Below, in pieces: positions 1 to 9,228 of a stretch of DNA of 26,326 bases (position 1 is the stretch's first letter; each line of letters opens with the position of its first letter). The notes under the pieces were generated by a model. That model had not been told where the DNA came from, made no database searches, and saw only the letters and a program-made list of their open reading frames with translations. The position numbers and the translations under genes are program-made. The DNA is from a virus: positions 1 through 26,326 of IMG/VR virus record IMGVR_UViG_3300037485_000099; one strand, written 5' to 3'.

Positions 1-3000
1 ATTCTCTTTAATTCTTTTTACTAAGTCTTTTACTACTGGATCTCCAGAAGCAGAGAAGCGATTGATAATGTTTCTCATATCAGCATCCATAGCATCTGTA
101 TTCATTATATAATTAATTAAGCTTGTTGTCTTATCTGAATCAAATCTACGTCTATCTCTTTCCATAAGACCTTTAACAATACGATCCATTTCGCTTGGAG
201 AGAACTTACCTGTCTTCTCCATAGCACTAATCTGCATGTTAATCATAGAAAAAAACTTTTCAGGTGAAGGTTCATTCTTTAAAACATGGATAATTTCTTT
301 ATCAAAACCATCAATTGCTTGAGTAATTCTATATTCTCTGGTCATCTTAAGTTCTTCAATCTTCCACTGATCTAGTTCACGCCTAGTCTTAAAGCCAGCC
401 ATCTGAGCAAAAGCCTCACCAGTAGTAAGTTTTAGATCCTTATTATAACCATTCTTAGTAACAAGGTCTTCACCAGCTAACGCAGTCATAGCTTTAGTAA
501 AGTTGTTACCAGCTGAAGTAATCTGAGCTATCTCACCAATACTCTTTAAGAACGAATCACCAGTAACATCATTGTATGCAAATATGTCAGCTGCTGATTG
601 GAATCTTTCATAAGCTCTAATACCTACAGATACTGAAGGAATGTTAGGTTTCTGTACTCTAGGATCACCAGTTACGAATCTATAGAAGTTGATTTGCTCT
701 TTTAAAATATCTGCAAAGAAGTTAGTCGCATTGATAGATGAACTTTCACTTAGTGAGAAATCAGTATCACCTTGAGTAATCAATTGCATCATATCATTAG
801 TTATTATATCAAGAGCACCTTTTCTTAAAAGCTCTGCATTTTGTACAATGTTTTCATCTTCACTACTCATAAAGTAATCATATAAAAGTTTACCTCCTCC
901 GAGAGGAACACCATACTCTACACCATGTATTAACATTCTAGCTGCAGTAAGTTTAGCCCTATCTACTTTGCTTAAATTAGTAGCATTATCTTGAATTAGA
1001 TTCATGAAACCTTTAAGATTAATCGCTTGGAACTGTGTTACAAAACCAAGTAAAGGTAATCTTTGGAAAGCCAATGCACCAGAAGAGGTCATAGCACCAG
1101 ATTGTTTCCATGATTGGAACGCAATTTCTTGGATATTTTGTGGTGTATCCCATCTTTCACCAGGATGAGAAGCTTTCCATCTTTCTTTAGTTTGTAAGAA
1201 TAGACCAACTCTGTTAGTTAATTCGCCTGCTGTAAAGCCATAACGATTAAATACATTCGTAGTGGCTGTGCCTATATCTTTAAGACCACCAAAAGCTTTA
1301 CCAGCTAATGTAGATCTTTCAGCTAGAGATACTGTTTTACCTTTAAGTACTTCCATCACAGCTAAGTTTTGGTCAATAGATTCTAAGATACCAAGACTTC
1401 TCATAGCCTTAATTTCTTTATCAAACTCTACTCGTTCTTCTTTAGTTAAGAATTCTCTAAGTCTAGTACCATGTTCTCTTAGCGTAGGATGACCACTTAA
1501 TAACTCCATAACAGCAATTGGAGCTTTCTTCATAGTCTGTTTAAACGTACTTGGGAACACAATTGATTGCTCATAGAACATCATAGGTTGGATAACCATG
1601 TGACGTAATGGGAACTGATAAGTAATCAATGCCAATGAAGCTAGTTTCTTAGGGAATCCAGTAATAGGATAAGCACCAAGATCACCAGTTCTTCTAGCTA
1701 AATCTGATCCTGCTTTAAATTTAACTTTCTCAAAGACATCTGCTAAACCATGTAAAGAGTTTTGCATGAATCTATCTACAGATCCAGCTGCTCTGTTTTG
1801 GAAATGTGTATGACGATTCCATACCATTTGAGCATCTTTAACCATAGTTCTTAGTTGAGGTGAAGCTTCTTTACCAGCAATATTAATATCATCTAAAGAT
1901 GTTGGAAACTCTCCACCTTTTAAAACTGGTTTAAAATCTCTTACATAAGCTTCTTTAAAAGCTTTATCGAATTGACTGTAAGCTGCAGTTCTAGAAATAC
2001 GGTTTGCTGCATTATTAAGTGCCTCTAAAGGATCAACAAGAACTGAATCGCCTTGCACTGTTCTGATATCTTGGTTACGAGATAGAGCATTTCTATAGTT
2101 ATCTTCTGTAAGTTTGTATTCAGCAGTAAAGTCTGTAAGTGAACCTTCTTTAGCTTGTCTTGGTTCTAGAATATCAAAGTCACCACCAAGTTCTTGTTTA
2201 AGTTGTTCAACAAGCATATCTGCTTCGTAACGAGTCGTAGCAGTACCTTTTACTTTAACAAATTCATTATATCTTGGATCACCTTTTTGTAATACTTTAC
2301 CATTTAACTCAATTACTTTAGGTCTTACTTCGACAAAGAAGTGACTCTTATATTCTTTATAGTTGTGTCCAGGTAACTTATTAAGTATTCGTTGTGGTAA
2401 GATACCTAGTTCAGCGTTCTTACTTAAGATACCATATTCAACTGCAGCATTGTCTACTACTTGTTTACCTTCAAGTTTAACAAGAGCTTGACCTTTAGAG
2501 TTAGCAGCATTACCTTTAGATTTATCTGCTTTGAACTCTACAATTTGACCTGTTTCAAAGTCTAATACTTTAGTAGGTACTTCATCATCAAGAAGATTGA
2601 ATACTTGTTTGACAGGTCCTTTATATTCTTTATTAATATAAATACCTTTATCATATCCATTATTAATGAGACGAGTCTTCTCACCTTGATTAGTAATATC
2701 ATAGAGTGTGTCTTGCGTAGCTCTCCAAGCTTGTTGGATCTCATCTAACTTAGCAATCTGTGTTGTTGTAAGTTCTGGATGGTTTCTAGATAGTTCTGCA
2801 GTAGAGAATAAATCTTTACCTTCTACTTCCATTTGATTAACCATAGCACGAATATCTTTATGCAACGGTTTATTAGTATCAATAAGATAGTTTAATTGAA
2901 CAGTAATATCAGATTTAGTTCTACCTGCTTTAGGACTTAGAGCAGCTCTAGCTCTTTCATACCAACCTGCAGTAGTACCAGTACTGAATAAGAACTCACC

Positions 3001-4671
3001 TACGACTGATCGTTTAAGAGCATTACCAATGTTACCACCAAAGCCAAAGAATGATATATTAGTATCTGCTAAACCTTGACCTAGAATTTCATTGTCTAGA
3101 AGTTTGTAGTTCTTTTTAAATTCCCACTCAACATTGAACTGACCACGAGTCTTATTGAGTTTATCGAATTGTTCTGGAGTGTATCGAGTATTAGTCTTAA
3201 TATCTCTAACAAACACTTTACCTTGGTCTTTAACTTCAAGCTCAAGTATATTCTTTGATAAGTCATTTACTGCATTAGTAACAGCTTTCTTAGTTGTAAA
3301 TGCGTAATCTGGACCTTGAGTAAATACCATCTTACCTTCAAGACGAGTATCAATCATGTTAAAATGTGAGTTAGCTTGATTGTAGTAGAGTTTAGTTCCT
3401 TGATGGATATTAGCTCTACGCTCATAATCAATGAGTCGTTCTTGCTTATTAATGATATTATCATCAAATAGAAGATCAATCTTAGCTTGTACTCTAGGAT
3501 CAGGATCACTAAATTCAGTAGCTAAACGATCATTAATATCAGGTTCTACTTTAGGTTTAGATCTTTCTATGTAGTCTGGTAGAACATTCTCAGCTACCAC
3601 AGCCTCTACAGTTGTACCTGCAGCATCAGCAAACTTAGCACCATCAGGATCTTTAACAGTATTTATTGCCATTTCCTTAGCAACTCTAGGATTAGCATTA
3701 GTTGTTACATCCCAAGCACTACCTACTTTATGTCTAAGATTATCAAAACCTGCTTTTAAGTAAGGTTTAGTAAATGGAGTAGTTAAAAGAAAAGCATCTG
3801 TAAGAACTTTAAATTGACCTCGTTTAAACGCACCTGGAGGAAGAATAGGACCATCTGCAAGCTTCTCATCTATAAAATCAATTGCTTGACCTATAGATTC
3901 AAAAGCTTTAGATGTAGCTGCATTGTTATATTCTCTTTCTACACCAGCATACTTAGCAACATTCTGGAGTCTCCAGTCAAATACTGAAGCTAAAGGATCA
4001 TTCTCTGCAAAGTTTTGACCAGCTTGAATAGCAGCTTCCCAGTCTAGTGGATTCTTACTACTGATAGCTTGTCGAACTAAATCAGTTACAGTTCCACTTG
4101 TAGCAAGAGCAAAGTTAGGAAGAGAAGTAATCAAGTTTACAATAGCTAGAGCTTCACCAGAAGCCATCTTAGGAATCTCTTTAGCTACTTGCCTAGCTGA
4201 TACAGTTACTGGAGCTTTCTTAACTTCATCCATTTTAGCTAAAGTTAAATTAAGATCATCTACAATTTGATCTTGAGCAGTTCTATCAATATGAGTATCT
4301 GCAATATCTAGAACAGCTGTATCTTGAACATACTTATCTCTAATGTCAGTTGAGATATAATCACCAGTAGTATAGCCATTAAGAACTTTAAGTTTAGTTT
4401 GCTTATCAATGGTTGGATCATTAATAAGGTCAGAAATTACTACTTTGTCCTTGGCTTGCTGTTCATTAGCCCAACTAATTTTAGTATTAGCATAAGCTTG
4501 AGAGTACCCTTGTCTTACTAAATCATCCACTACTTCATTAAATCCTGAGATCATATCTGCAGGTTTATTAATAGCAGTTGTATAAAATGCAGCTTCCTTA
4601 GCCTGTTTCTCAGGCATAGCAGGAACAACATTTATAGGTTCAAGAGGTAACTCGTATTCTTCGAATTGCAT
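1..4671 (-). CDS. Giant internal virion protein, 3' end missing (gp15/gp16-like position)
   Basis: The minus frame is open from an ATG at 4671 to the window edge, giving 1557 residues without a stop, so the C-terminus lies outside the window. The start is MQFEEYELPLEPINVVPAMP, preceded by AGGAT at a good distance. The protein is largely hydrophilic and helical-looking, with scattered glycine-rich stretches such as FFGFGGNIGNAL. I saw no clear lytic transglycosylase or peptidase motif. It is the last structural gene after the nozzle, GNAT-like and 201-aa internal protein genes, which is where T7-like phages encode the large internal core proteins that are ejected and form a channel across the cell envelope. 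Function is inferred from position, size and composition. One protein may replace separate gp15 and gp16. Confidence is high that it is a real partial gene and moderate for the role. Confidence 0.85.
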   Translation of the reverse strand, partial: MQFEEYELPLEPINVVPAMPEKQAKEAAFYTTAINKPADMISGFNEVVDDLVRQGYSQAYANTKISWANEQQAKDKVVISDLINDPTIDKQTKLKVLNGYTTGDYISTDIRDKYVQDTAVLDIADTHIDRTAQDQIVDDLNLTLAKMDEVKKAPVTVSARQVAKEIPKMASGEALAIVNLITSLPNFALATSGTVTDLVRQAISSKNPLDWEAAIQAGQNFAENDPLASVFDWRLQNVAKYAGVEREYNNAATSKAFESIGQAIDFIDEKLADGPILPPGAFKRGQFKVLTDAFLLTTPFTKPYLKAGFDNLRHKVGSAWDVTTNANPRVAKEMAINTVKDPDGAKFADAAGTTVEAVVAENVLPDYIERSKPKVEPDINDRLATEFSDPDPRVQAKIDLLFDDNIINKQERLIDYERRANIHQGTKLYYNQANSHFNMIDTRLEGKMVFTQGPDYAFTTKKAVTNAVNDLSKNILELEVKDQGKVFVRDIKTNTRYTPEQFDKLNKTRGQFNVEWEFKKNYKLLDNEILGQGLADTNISFFGFGGNIGNALKRSVVGEFLFSTGTTAGWYERARAALSPKAGRTKSDITVQLNYLIDTNKPLHKDIRAMVNQMEVEGKDLFSTAELSRNHPELTTTQIAKLDEIQQAWRATQDTLYDITNQGEKTRLINNGYDKGIYINKEYKGPVKQVFNLLDDEVPTKVLDFETGQIVEFKADKSKGNAANSKGQALVKLEGKQVVDNAAVEYGILSKNAELGILPQRILNKLPGHNYKEYKSHFFVEVRPKVIELNGKVLQKGDPRYNEFVKVKGTATTRYEADMLVEQLKQELGGDFDILEPRQAKEGSLTDFTAEYKLTEDNYRNALSRNQDIRTVQGDSVLVDPLEALNNAANRISRTAAYSQFDKAFKEAYVRDFKPVLKGGEFPTSLDDINIAGKEASPQLRTMVKDAQMVWNRHTHFQNRAAGSVDRFMQNSLHGLADVFEKVKFKAGSDLARRTGDLGAYPITGFPKKLASLALITYQFPLRHMVIQPMMFYEQSIVFPSTFKQTMKKAPIAVMELLSGHPTLREHGTRLREFLTKEERVEFDKEIKAMRSLGILESIDQNLAVMEVLKGKTVSLAERSTLAGKAFGGLKDIGTATTNVFNRYGFTAGELTNRVGLFLQTKERWKASHPGERWDTPQNIQEIAFQSWKQSGAMTSSGALAFQRLPLLGFVTQFQAINLKGFMNLIQDNATNLSKVDRAKLTAARMLIHGVEYGVPLGGGKLLYDYFMSSEDENIVQNAELLRKGALDIITNDMMQLITQGDTDFSLSESSSINATNFFADILKEQINFYRFVTGDPRVQKPNIPSVSVGIRAYERFQSAADIFAYNDVTGDSFLKSIGEIAQITSAGNNFTKAMTALAGEDLVTKNGYNKDLKLTTGEAFAQMAGFKTRRELDQWKIEELKMTREYRITQAIDGFDKEIIHVLKNEPSPEKFFSMINMQISAMEKTGKFSPSEMDRIVKGLMERDRRRFDSDKTTSLINYIMNTDAMDADMRNIINRFSASGDPVVKDLVKRIKEN

Positions 4672-4685
4672 TAGATAATCCTAAA

Positions 4686-5291
4686 TTAAGTAGTCTCAGT
4701 AGTCTTAAAGATATTACCAAAAGATGTTGGGAAATTAGAAGCCATTGTTCCAATTTGTTGCCAACCTTGTTGCTGTGATTGAGCTTGGAATTGTTCTGAA
4801 GCAGCTCCACCAATTTCTTGGTTAATACCTGTAAGTGTTTGACCTGTAGTTTCAGCTACGTTAATATTACCAATACCTGTAGCAGCCTGTGTTCCTAAAG
4901 CACCTACTGAACCTGTGAATGAAGAAGTACCTGCCATACCTAAACCAGAACCACCTGTTTGAGCTACAATGTTACCAGTACGAATACGTTGTTCTCTAAA
5001 AGTAGCAGCTCTTTGTCTTTGAGCAAGAACTTCTTGGTATCTAGATTCTTGAGTAGCTTTTTCTTTACTTAATTCAAATTGTCTTTGAGCAGCATCGGCA
5101 GCTCTACCTGCATATTTTCTTTCTTGCATACCAGAGAATAATTGAGCACCTAAACCAATAGCACTTAATACATTAGCTCCAGGAATAAAAGAAGATACTG
5201 CTGGTATAGCTTTAGCCACAGAACTTACTACTTTTGTGACTGCTTTAACTGCACCACCATAACCTACTTTTCTTACATTTCTATGTTTCAT
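4686..5291 (-). CDS. Internal virion protein, gp14-like by position
   Basis: This 201-aa protein has a near-perfect ribosome site, GGAGGTTTAAT, before its ATG. Residues about 28-54 (AIPAVSSFIPGANV onward) form an Ala/Gly/Ile-rich hydrophobic segment. A charged, glutamine-rich helical or coiled-coil stretch follows (about 55-100, with RAADAAQRQFELSKEKA). The C-terminal half is rich in Gly, Ala, Thr and Gln. A membrane-active N-terminal helix plus a Gly/Gln-rich body is typical of T7 gp14-type proteins, which are ejected and inserted into the host outer membrane. It sits between the GNAT-like gene (one base apart) and the giant internal protein (14 bases apart), matching the core-protein cluster of podoviruses. 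I cannot show homology directly, so the role rests on composition and order. Confidence 0.75.
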   Translation of the reverse strand: MKHRNVRKVGYGGAVKAVTKVVSSVAKAIPAVSSFIPGANVLSAIGLGAQLFSGMQERKYAGRAADAAQRQFELSKEKATQESRYQEVLAQRQRAATFREQRIRTGNIVAQTGGSGLGMAGTSSFTGSVGALGTQAATGIGNINVAETTGQTLTGINQEIGGAASEQFQAQSQQQGWQQIGTMASNFPTSFGNIFKTTETT

Positions 5292-5292
5292 A

Positions 5293-5595
5293 TTAAACCT
5301 CCAACCTTGTTATTATATTGACTATACCATCTTCAGTTGTTGCTACTTCACCAGTAGGTAAAGCACCAAACATTTTATTAAACTTTAATGACTTTTGATT
5401 ATCTACAAGACCATAAACTTCGTAGATACCTCGTTCTCGTAGCATCATTCTAATCTGTTTAAACACTTCTTTATAGCGTTTAAATTCTGATACACTCCAA
5501 GCTTTAAGCTCATTGTGCATTATCCAAACTTGTAGTCGGTCATCAAATGATAATCCAACAAAACCATTACCTTCTTCAGCGTAAAGTATTTCCAT
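5293..5595 (-). CDS. GNAT-like acetyltransferase-fold protein
   Basis: This 100-aa protein ends with a segment, GLVDNQKSLKFNKMFGALPTG, that resembles the last strand-helix unit of GNAT acetyltransferases, where an Asn is followed by a helix and a terminal FG. Phages with T7-like gene order often carry a small protein of this type beside the nozzle or internal virion protein genes, sometimes annotated as gp13-like or as an acetyltransferase. At 100 aa it is shorter than a full GNAT domain (about 140-150 aa), and I see no clear acetyl-CoA P-loop (Q/R-x-x-G-x-G/A), so catalysis is doubtful. Its ATG overlaps the nozzle stop as TAATG, indicating translational coupling. It may be a structural or assembly protein built on a GNAT remnant. 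Confidence 0.65.
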   Translation of the reverse strand: MEILYAEEGNGFVGLSFDDRLQVWIMHNELKAWSVSEFKRYKEVFKQIRMMLRERGIYEVYGLVDNQKSLKFNKMFGALPTGEVATTEDGIVNIITRLEV

Positions 5596-7844
5596 TAGAC
5601 TTTACTTGTAGCTGATGCTGAGATACCCCATCCTAGTAATTTCATGTCCTTACCAGCTTCAGATTGTATCTTTAAACTTAAACATTTACCTGAGCCTCTT
5701 AACTTATTCTTTGTTACAATAACTGAATCACCATAATCAAATGGATCACCTACACCACTTGGAATGTAGTTTCTTAATAATTTATACGCTTGGAACTGAT
5801 TGCCCCACTTACCACTATTAGCAGAATCTGCCCAATTCCATTGAGCTTGTACCAAACATGAGGAAGGATTATCTAAAATAAGACTTGATCCACTTAAACT
5901 AAATCCATCTTCTGTTCTGTTAAAGTAAAAGAATATATAAGGAGCTTGTTTTTTACGCATAATGTCATTAAACATTTCATAGCCTGTAACTAAATAGCTA
6001 GAATAGTCAGCACCAGTACCTGAACCTGCTGTTTTCCAATCAGTAAATGATGAACTATTATATTTAGAAATAGTAAAATTAGAATTTACCATAGTTAGGA
6101 AACTAAATAAAGAACTACGATTAGTTAGGATACTATCTGTTACTATCACTGTAGTACCTGAAGTGACAATAACATCATCTGTTCCTACTTCTACAGTACT
6201 CTCTGCAGTTGAAACTGCGTAACCAGGTATTTCAATATAATCTATAATAGCTGGAGAATTACTTGCTAAAGAGGATATAGTATTTGTATACCAAGCTTGT
6301 AATGTTAAATCAAGTACAAGTTCTTTAGTGTATCTATTAATATAGTTTGTTGTAGAATATGTTGTTGAATCATTATACATCCAACGAACTCTATTCTCTT
6401 TTTCATCGTAGAATCCTTTACAATGGTTCTTACTTAAATCTGGAATGTCTAGATAAAGTTTTTGAATTGATGTAAGAGAAATAGATTGAGCAGAGAAACG
6501 ACCAGATCCTGGATCAGGACTTAGTAAATAAATACCTGCTTTAGACCAGTATACAAAGTTTCCACCTACATTTACAATTGATTTTGGATTAATAATGCCA
6601 TTAGGTGAGATCTTAGATACTTGGAATGAAGTAGCAATAAATCCACCAGTGTCACCATAAACTTCCCATACACCATTCTCTGCAAATACAAGTAAAGAAG
6701 ATTGTGATGAGAGAACTTTAATAATTTGAGTGGCTTCTGGAATTTGAATAGATCCACCATCAGAAGCTACTAAGTCATTAATAGCAGGATCAGTTGGGTC
6801 ATTTACTTGAAAGCATTTACCTAACTGGTCATTACTTTGAATAACTTGTGTAAAAAAGATATACCCACTATAGTTAGGTGATCTAGCATCACCACCAGAA
6901 ACAATAGAGTTTATTCCAGAATAGAATAAGCGTTGAGCATAAGATGCTACTGTAGTTATATTGTTTGTTTCTTGATCTAAACTTAAACCAGTAATACCTG
7001 AACTAGTTGTTCTATCCGTTCCTCTAGTAAACGCATCAATAATGTAACTACCACGAGCTACTTGATAAATAGAAGTAGAGTTTTTCCTTAATACATTAGG
7101 ATCATATTTTTCATAATCAGCTGAACCTGGATTACTAATTTTACCTAGAGTCCATACATCAGAATTACTTGGGAATGATCCAAGAATTGTTTTAGTATAG
7201 TCAATAGCGTCAGCACCAGAGACTGTAGAAATTGTAGGATTCCAACCTTGATTTCTTAAGTTATACTTATGAGTGTTACTTAAAGAACCTGGTCTTTCAT
7301 CAATAAGTAATCCATCATCCACACCCCAAATATCTCTAACTTCAATACCAATAGTAGTTTGTGAAACTACATCTGTAGAACTATTATAACTTAATACAAC
7401 AGGTTTTGATAAATCTTTTGAAACAATAATAAGTTTATTATTAATAACTGTTGTTTCAATGTTAGAATCATTTAATCCTGCAAGAGAGATTGAATTTCCA
7501 CCATTAAGAAAGTTATTACTAGGATTGTTCGTAAGAAGATCAACAAACCAGAGTTTATCATTAACACGAACTACACCAATAGAAACAGTCGTATCTCCAC
7601 TTGGAGTATCCCAACGATGAAATGATTGTCTACCTGAAGCTAACTGAGCAGCAGTAAATCCTGTGGCTTTAAGACCATAGTTGTCTTCATAATCGACACC
7701 TAAACGTCTAGATCTAGAACCATCACGATTAAGAACAAAGTTCTGTTCATCAATAGACGCATTTTCAGGGAATGTAAGAGGACTAGCCTCAGTTACAAGA
7801 CCCTTGATAAATGATCTATAGACTTTCTCAGTTAAAGCTGCCAT
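5595..7844 (-). CDS. Tail nozzle protein (tail tubular protein B / gp12-like)
   Basis: This 749-aa protein is the largest complete one here. The N-terminus contains ASPLTFPENASIDEQNFVLN followed by RDGSRSRRLG, a pattern I recognise from podovirus tail tube or nozzle proteins, where it comes just after the adaptor and before the internal virion genes. The rest is Ser/Thr/Asn-rich with many short beta-strand patterns, as expected of a beta-propeller-type nozzle; for example, QSSLLVFAENGVWEVYGDTG resembles a propeller blade. In T7-like virions six copies form the distal tail tube that carries fibres and holds back DNA. Its start overlaps the stop of the upstream 79-aa gene as TAATG. The assignment rests on motif memory, length and gene order. 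Confidence 0.85.
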   Translation of the reverse strand: MAALTEKVYRSFIKGLVTEASPLTFPENASIDEQNFVLNRDGSRSRRLGVDYEDNYGLKATGFTAAQLASGRQSFHRWDTPSGDTTVSIGVVRVNDKLWFVDLLTNNPSNNFLNGGNSISLAGLNDSNIETTVINNKLIIVSKDLSKPVVLSYNSSTDVVSQTTIGIEVRDIWGVDDGLLIDERPGSLSNTHKYNLRNQGWNPTISTVSGADAIDYTKTILGSFPSNSDVWTLGKISNPGSADYEKYDPNVLRKNSTSIYQVARGSYIIDAFTRGTDRTTSSGITGLSLDQETNNITTVASYAQRLFYSGINSIVSGGDARSPNYSGYIFFTQVIQSNDQLGKCFQVNDPTDPAINDLVASDGGSIQIPEATQIIKVLSSQSSLLVFAENGVWEVYGDTGGFIATSFQVSKISPNGIINPKSIVNVGGNFVYWSKAGIYLLSPDPGSGRFSAQSISLTSIQKLYLDIPDLSKNHCKGFYDEKENRVRWMYNDSTTYSTTNYINRYTKELVLDLTLQAWYTNTISSLASNSPAIIDYIEIPGYAVSTAESTVEVGTDDVIVTSGTTVIVTDSILTNRSSLFSFLTMVNSNFTISKYNSSSFTDWKTAGSGTGADYSSYLVTGYEMFNDIMRKKQAPYIFFYFNRTEDGFSLSGSSLILDNPSSCLVQAQWNWADSANSGKWGNQFQAYKLLRNYIPSGVGDPFDYGDSVIVTKNKLRGSGKCLSLKIQSEAGKDMKLLGWGISASATSKV

Positions 7845-8083
7845 TAGTCTTCCTTAGGAATGAAGGCTACTTTTTCTTCTTTTTTAGCTTTAGTTTCAGC
7901 CGATCTTAGTAAGTAAGCACTCACAGCAATATTAGCCATAGCAAGTGATGTATAAAGACCAGTAAGTTCTTGTGGTAATTCACCACCAGGAACAAATTGA
8001 ACCTTATAGTGAGCTGTCTTTGGATCTATAATAACTTGGACTTTTTTACCACCACTAGTTTCTTGTTCGCTTAATACTCTCAT
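7844..8083 (-). CDS. Conserved small phage protein, 79 aa, function unknown
   Basis: This 79-aa protein begins MRVLSEQETSGGKKVQVIID. Its centre, YKVQFVPGGELPQELTGLYT, followed by a short Ala-rich helix and a charged Lys/Glu tail, recalls small proteins found among structural genes of aquatic podoviruses and myoviruses. No catalytic motif or signal peptide is visible. A strong AAAGGA site precedes the ATG, and the ATG overlaps the preceding stop in an ATGA arrangement. The downstream nozzle gene starts at its stop. The tight coupling between adaptor and nozzle suggests a minor virion or assembly factor, but this is only inference. Confidence 0.75.
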   Translation of the reverse strand: MRVLSEQETSGGKKVQVIIDPKTAHYKVQFVPGGELPQELTGLYTSLAMANIAVSAYLLRSAETKAKKEEKVAFIPKED

Positions 8084-8328
8084 TTTTTTCCTTTAAGTGA
8101 TTCTCTACGTTTTAATTCATCCTGAAGCATCTTTTCAGTGATAGTCATAGAATTCTTAGCAGCGTCTGCTGGTGAAGTAAATGTACCTTGATCAATAGCT
8201 TTTTTAATTAATGAATCTTGTTGCATATCCATAACTCTTCGAATCTCAGAAATAGGAACTTCTTCCATATCAGGTACAATACTACCTGGAGGTAATTTCT
8301 TTTTCTTTTGAATAGGCATAGTAGACAT
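8080..8328 (-). CDS. Small basic protein between adaptor and nozzle genes, 82 aa
   Basis: This 82-aa protein starts MSTMPIQKKKKLPPGSIVPD with an AGGA ribosome site upstream. It has a Lys-rich N-terminus, a proline segment, then an acidic/helical middle (MEEVPISEIRRVMDMQQDSL) and a Lys/Arg-rich C-terminal helix. No recognised domain is visible. Its stop overlaps the start of the 79-aa gene as ATGA. It lies with the 39-aa and 79-aa genes in a run of three small genes between the head-tail adaptor and nozzle, so a virion-assembly role is plausible. Function is unknown. Confidence 0.72.
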   Translation of the reverse strand: MSTMPIQKKKKLPPGSIVPDMEEVPISEIRRVMDMQQDSLIKKAIDQGTFTSPADAAKNSMTITEKMLQDELKRRESLKGKK

Positions 8329-8329
8329 A

Positions 8330-8449
8330 TTATTTTCCTAACTTTTTAGATTGTTTTTTAACTTTTTTAGTAGTTACTTTCTTTTTAGATTTCTTACCAT
8401 ATTGTTGAGCATTAATAAATGCTGGTGTATTACTTGTGAGCATAACCAT
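8330..8449 (-). CDS. 39-aa lysine-rich protein carrying a capsid-like N-terminus
   Basis: This short gene begins MVMLTSNTPAFINAQQYG and ends in a tail with 12 lysines (KKSKKKVTTKKVKKQSKK). AGGAAAATACTA lies just before the ATG, the ATG overlaps the adaptor stop as TAATG, and the next gene starts two bases after its stop, so it sits in a coding slot in the operon. Residues 4-17 match residues 4-17 of the major capsid protein at 12 of 14 positions, with no gap from residue 1. Seven of the 12 shared residues use different codons. I infer a conserved capsid-type N-terminal peptide fused to a polycationic tail that could bind DNA or the capsid interior. No function is established. A second ATG at codon 3 would also preserve the motif. 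Confidence 0.72.
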   Translation of the reverse strand: MVMLTSNTPAFINAQQYGKKSKKKVTTKKVKKQSKKLGK

Positions 8450-9219
8450 TAGTATTTTCCTGATGAGCTTTGTCTACGTCCATAGTTTGGATATGTAATA
8501 CCATTCTTAATTTTCCAAGCTTCTTGACTCATTCTACGTTTTTGAGACACTGCTTGTTGTTCTACTTTAGGATTAGCCATTTGTTTGAGTGTAACAAAAC
8601 AAGCTGACTTAGCATCATTAAGAAGATAACTAAACATTTGAACTGGGATATCTGGTATAAATGAATCAGATAAAGTAAATGTTACTGATCGTTTACCATG
8701 ACATTGAGTCTTACTATTTTGTAAAGAAGACTCTACAGTATTGTTAAAGGCATCAAATACTACATAGTCATCATCAAAAGAAGTAAAGTATGTAGGAGCT
8801 TTATCTTTATAGATATTAAGTTTAATACCTGTAGCGTCAGTGACTACTTGGATATTAGTAGCAGTACTTAATCGTTTATCTACAATATCAAGAAACTCTT
8901 CTGGAGTCCTGTATTCAATCTTTGTATAACGATTACGAGTCTCACCTGATTTCTTACAATCATATTTAATCCATTCAAGATCAATGATTGTTTCAGGTAA
9001 TCTCATGTGTGTAGGACGAGCTACTGTACCACTTGTATCTAATTGGAATAATTCTTTAAAGAATGGATAGTCTTTACCATCTACAATATTGTAGTAAGTA
9101 GACTTAATAATTTGAGCTACTTGAAGAGATTCTGTACTATCATTGATAGAGTTGACTTCATCTGAATCCATATCAGACATGATATCTTGTACCATCTCAA
9201 GTAGTGTCATTTTAGCCAT
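8449..9219 (-). CDS. Head-tail adaptor (tail tubular protein A / gp11-like)
   Basis: This 256-aa protein starts MAKMTLLEMVQDIMSDMDSD and continues with DEVNSINDSTESLQVAQIIK, a pattern typical of adaptor (gp11-type) proteins in aquatic podoviruses. The length is slightly above that of T7 gp11. The N-terminal helical bundle, central beta-rich part and Arg/Lys/Gln-rich C-terminal tail (SQKRRMSQEAWK) fit a protein docked between portal and nozzle as a dodecamer. The gene lies in the capsid-to-nozzle interval where this protein is expected. An AGGAATAT sequence precedes the ATG. Its stop overlaps the start of the 39-aa capsid-tag gene. Confidence 0.8.
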   Translation of the reverse strand: MAKMTLLEMVQDIMSDMDSDEVNSINDSTESLQVAQIIKSTYYNIVDGKDYPFFKELFQLDTSGTVARPTHMRLPETIIDLEWIKYDCKKSGETRNRYTKIEYRTPEEFLDIVDKRLSTATNIQVVTDATGIKLNIYKDKAPTYFTSFDDDYVVFDAFNNTVESSLQNSKTQCHGKRSVTFTLSDSFIPDIPVQMFSYLLNDAKSACFVTLKQMANPKVEQQAVSQKRRMSQEAWKIKNGITYPNYGRRQSSSGKY

Positions 9220-9228
9220 GATATATTC

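Noticed and set aside
1262-1492. Plus-strand 76-codon frame
   Set aside because: It lies wholly inside the giant internal virion protein gene on the other strand, has no ribosome site and low-complexity composition. The same holds for plus-strand frames at 9895-10146, 10764-10958, 11905-12153, 12667-12954, 17936-18169, 19808-20014, 22098-22301 and 24108-24356.
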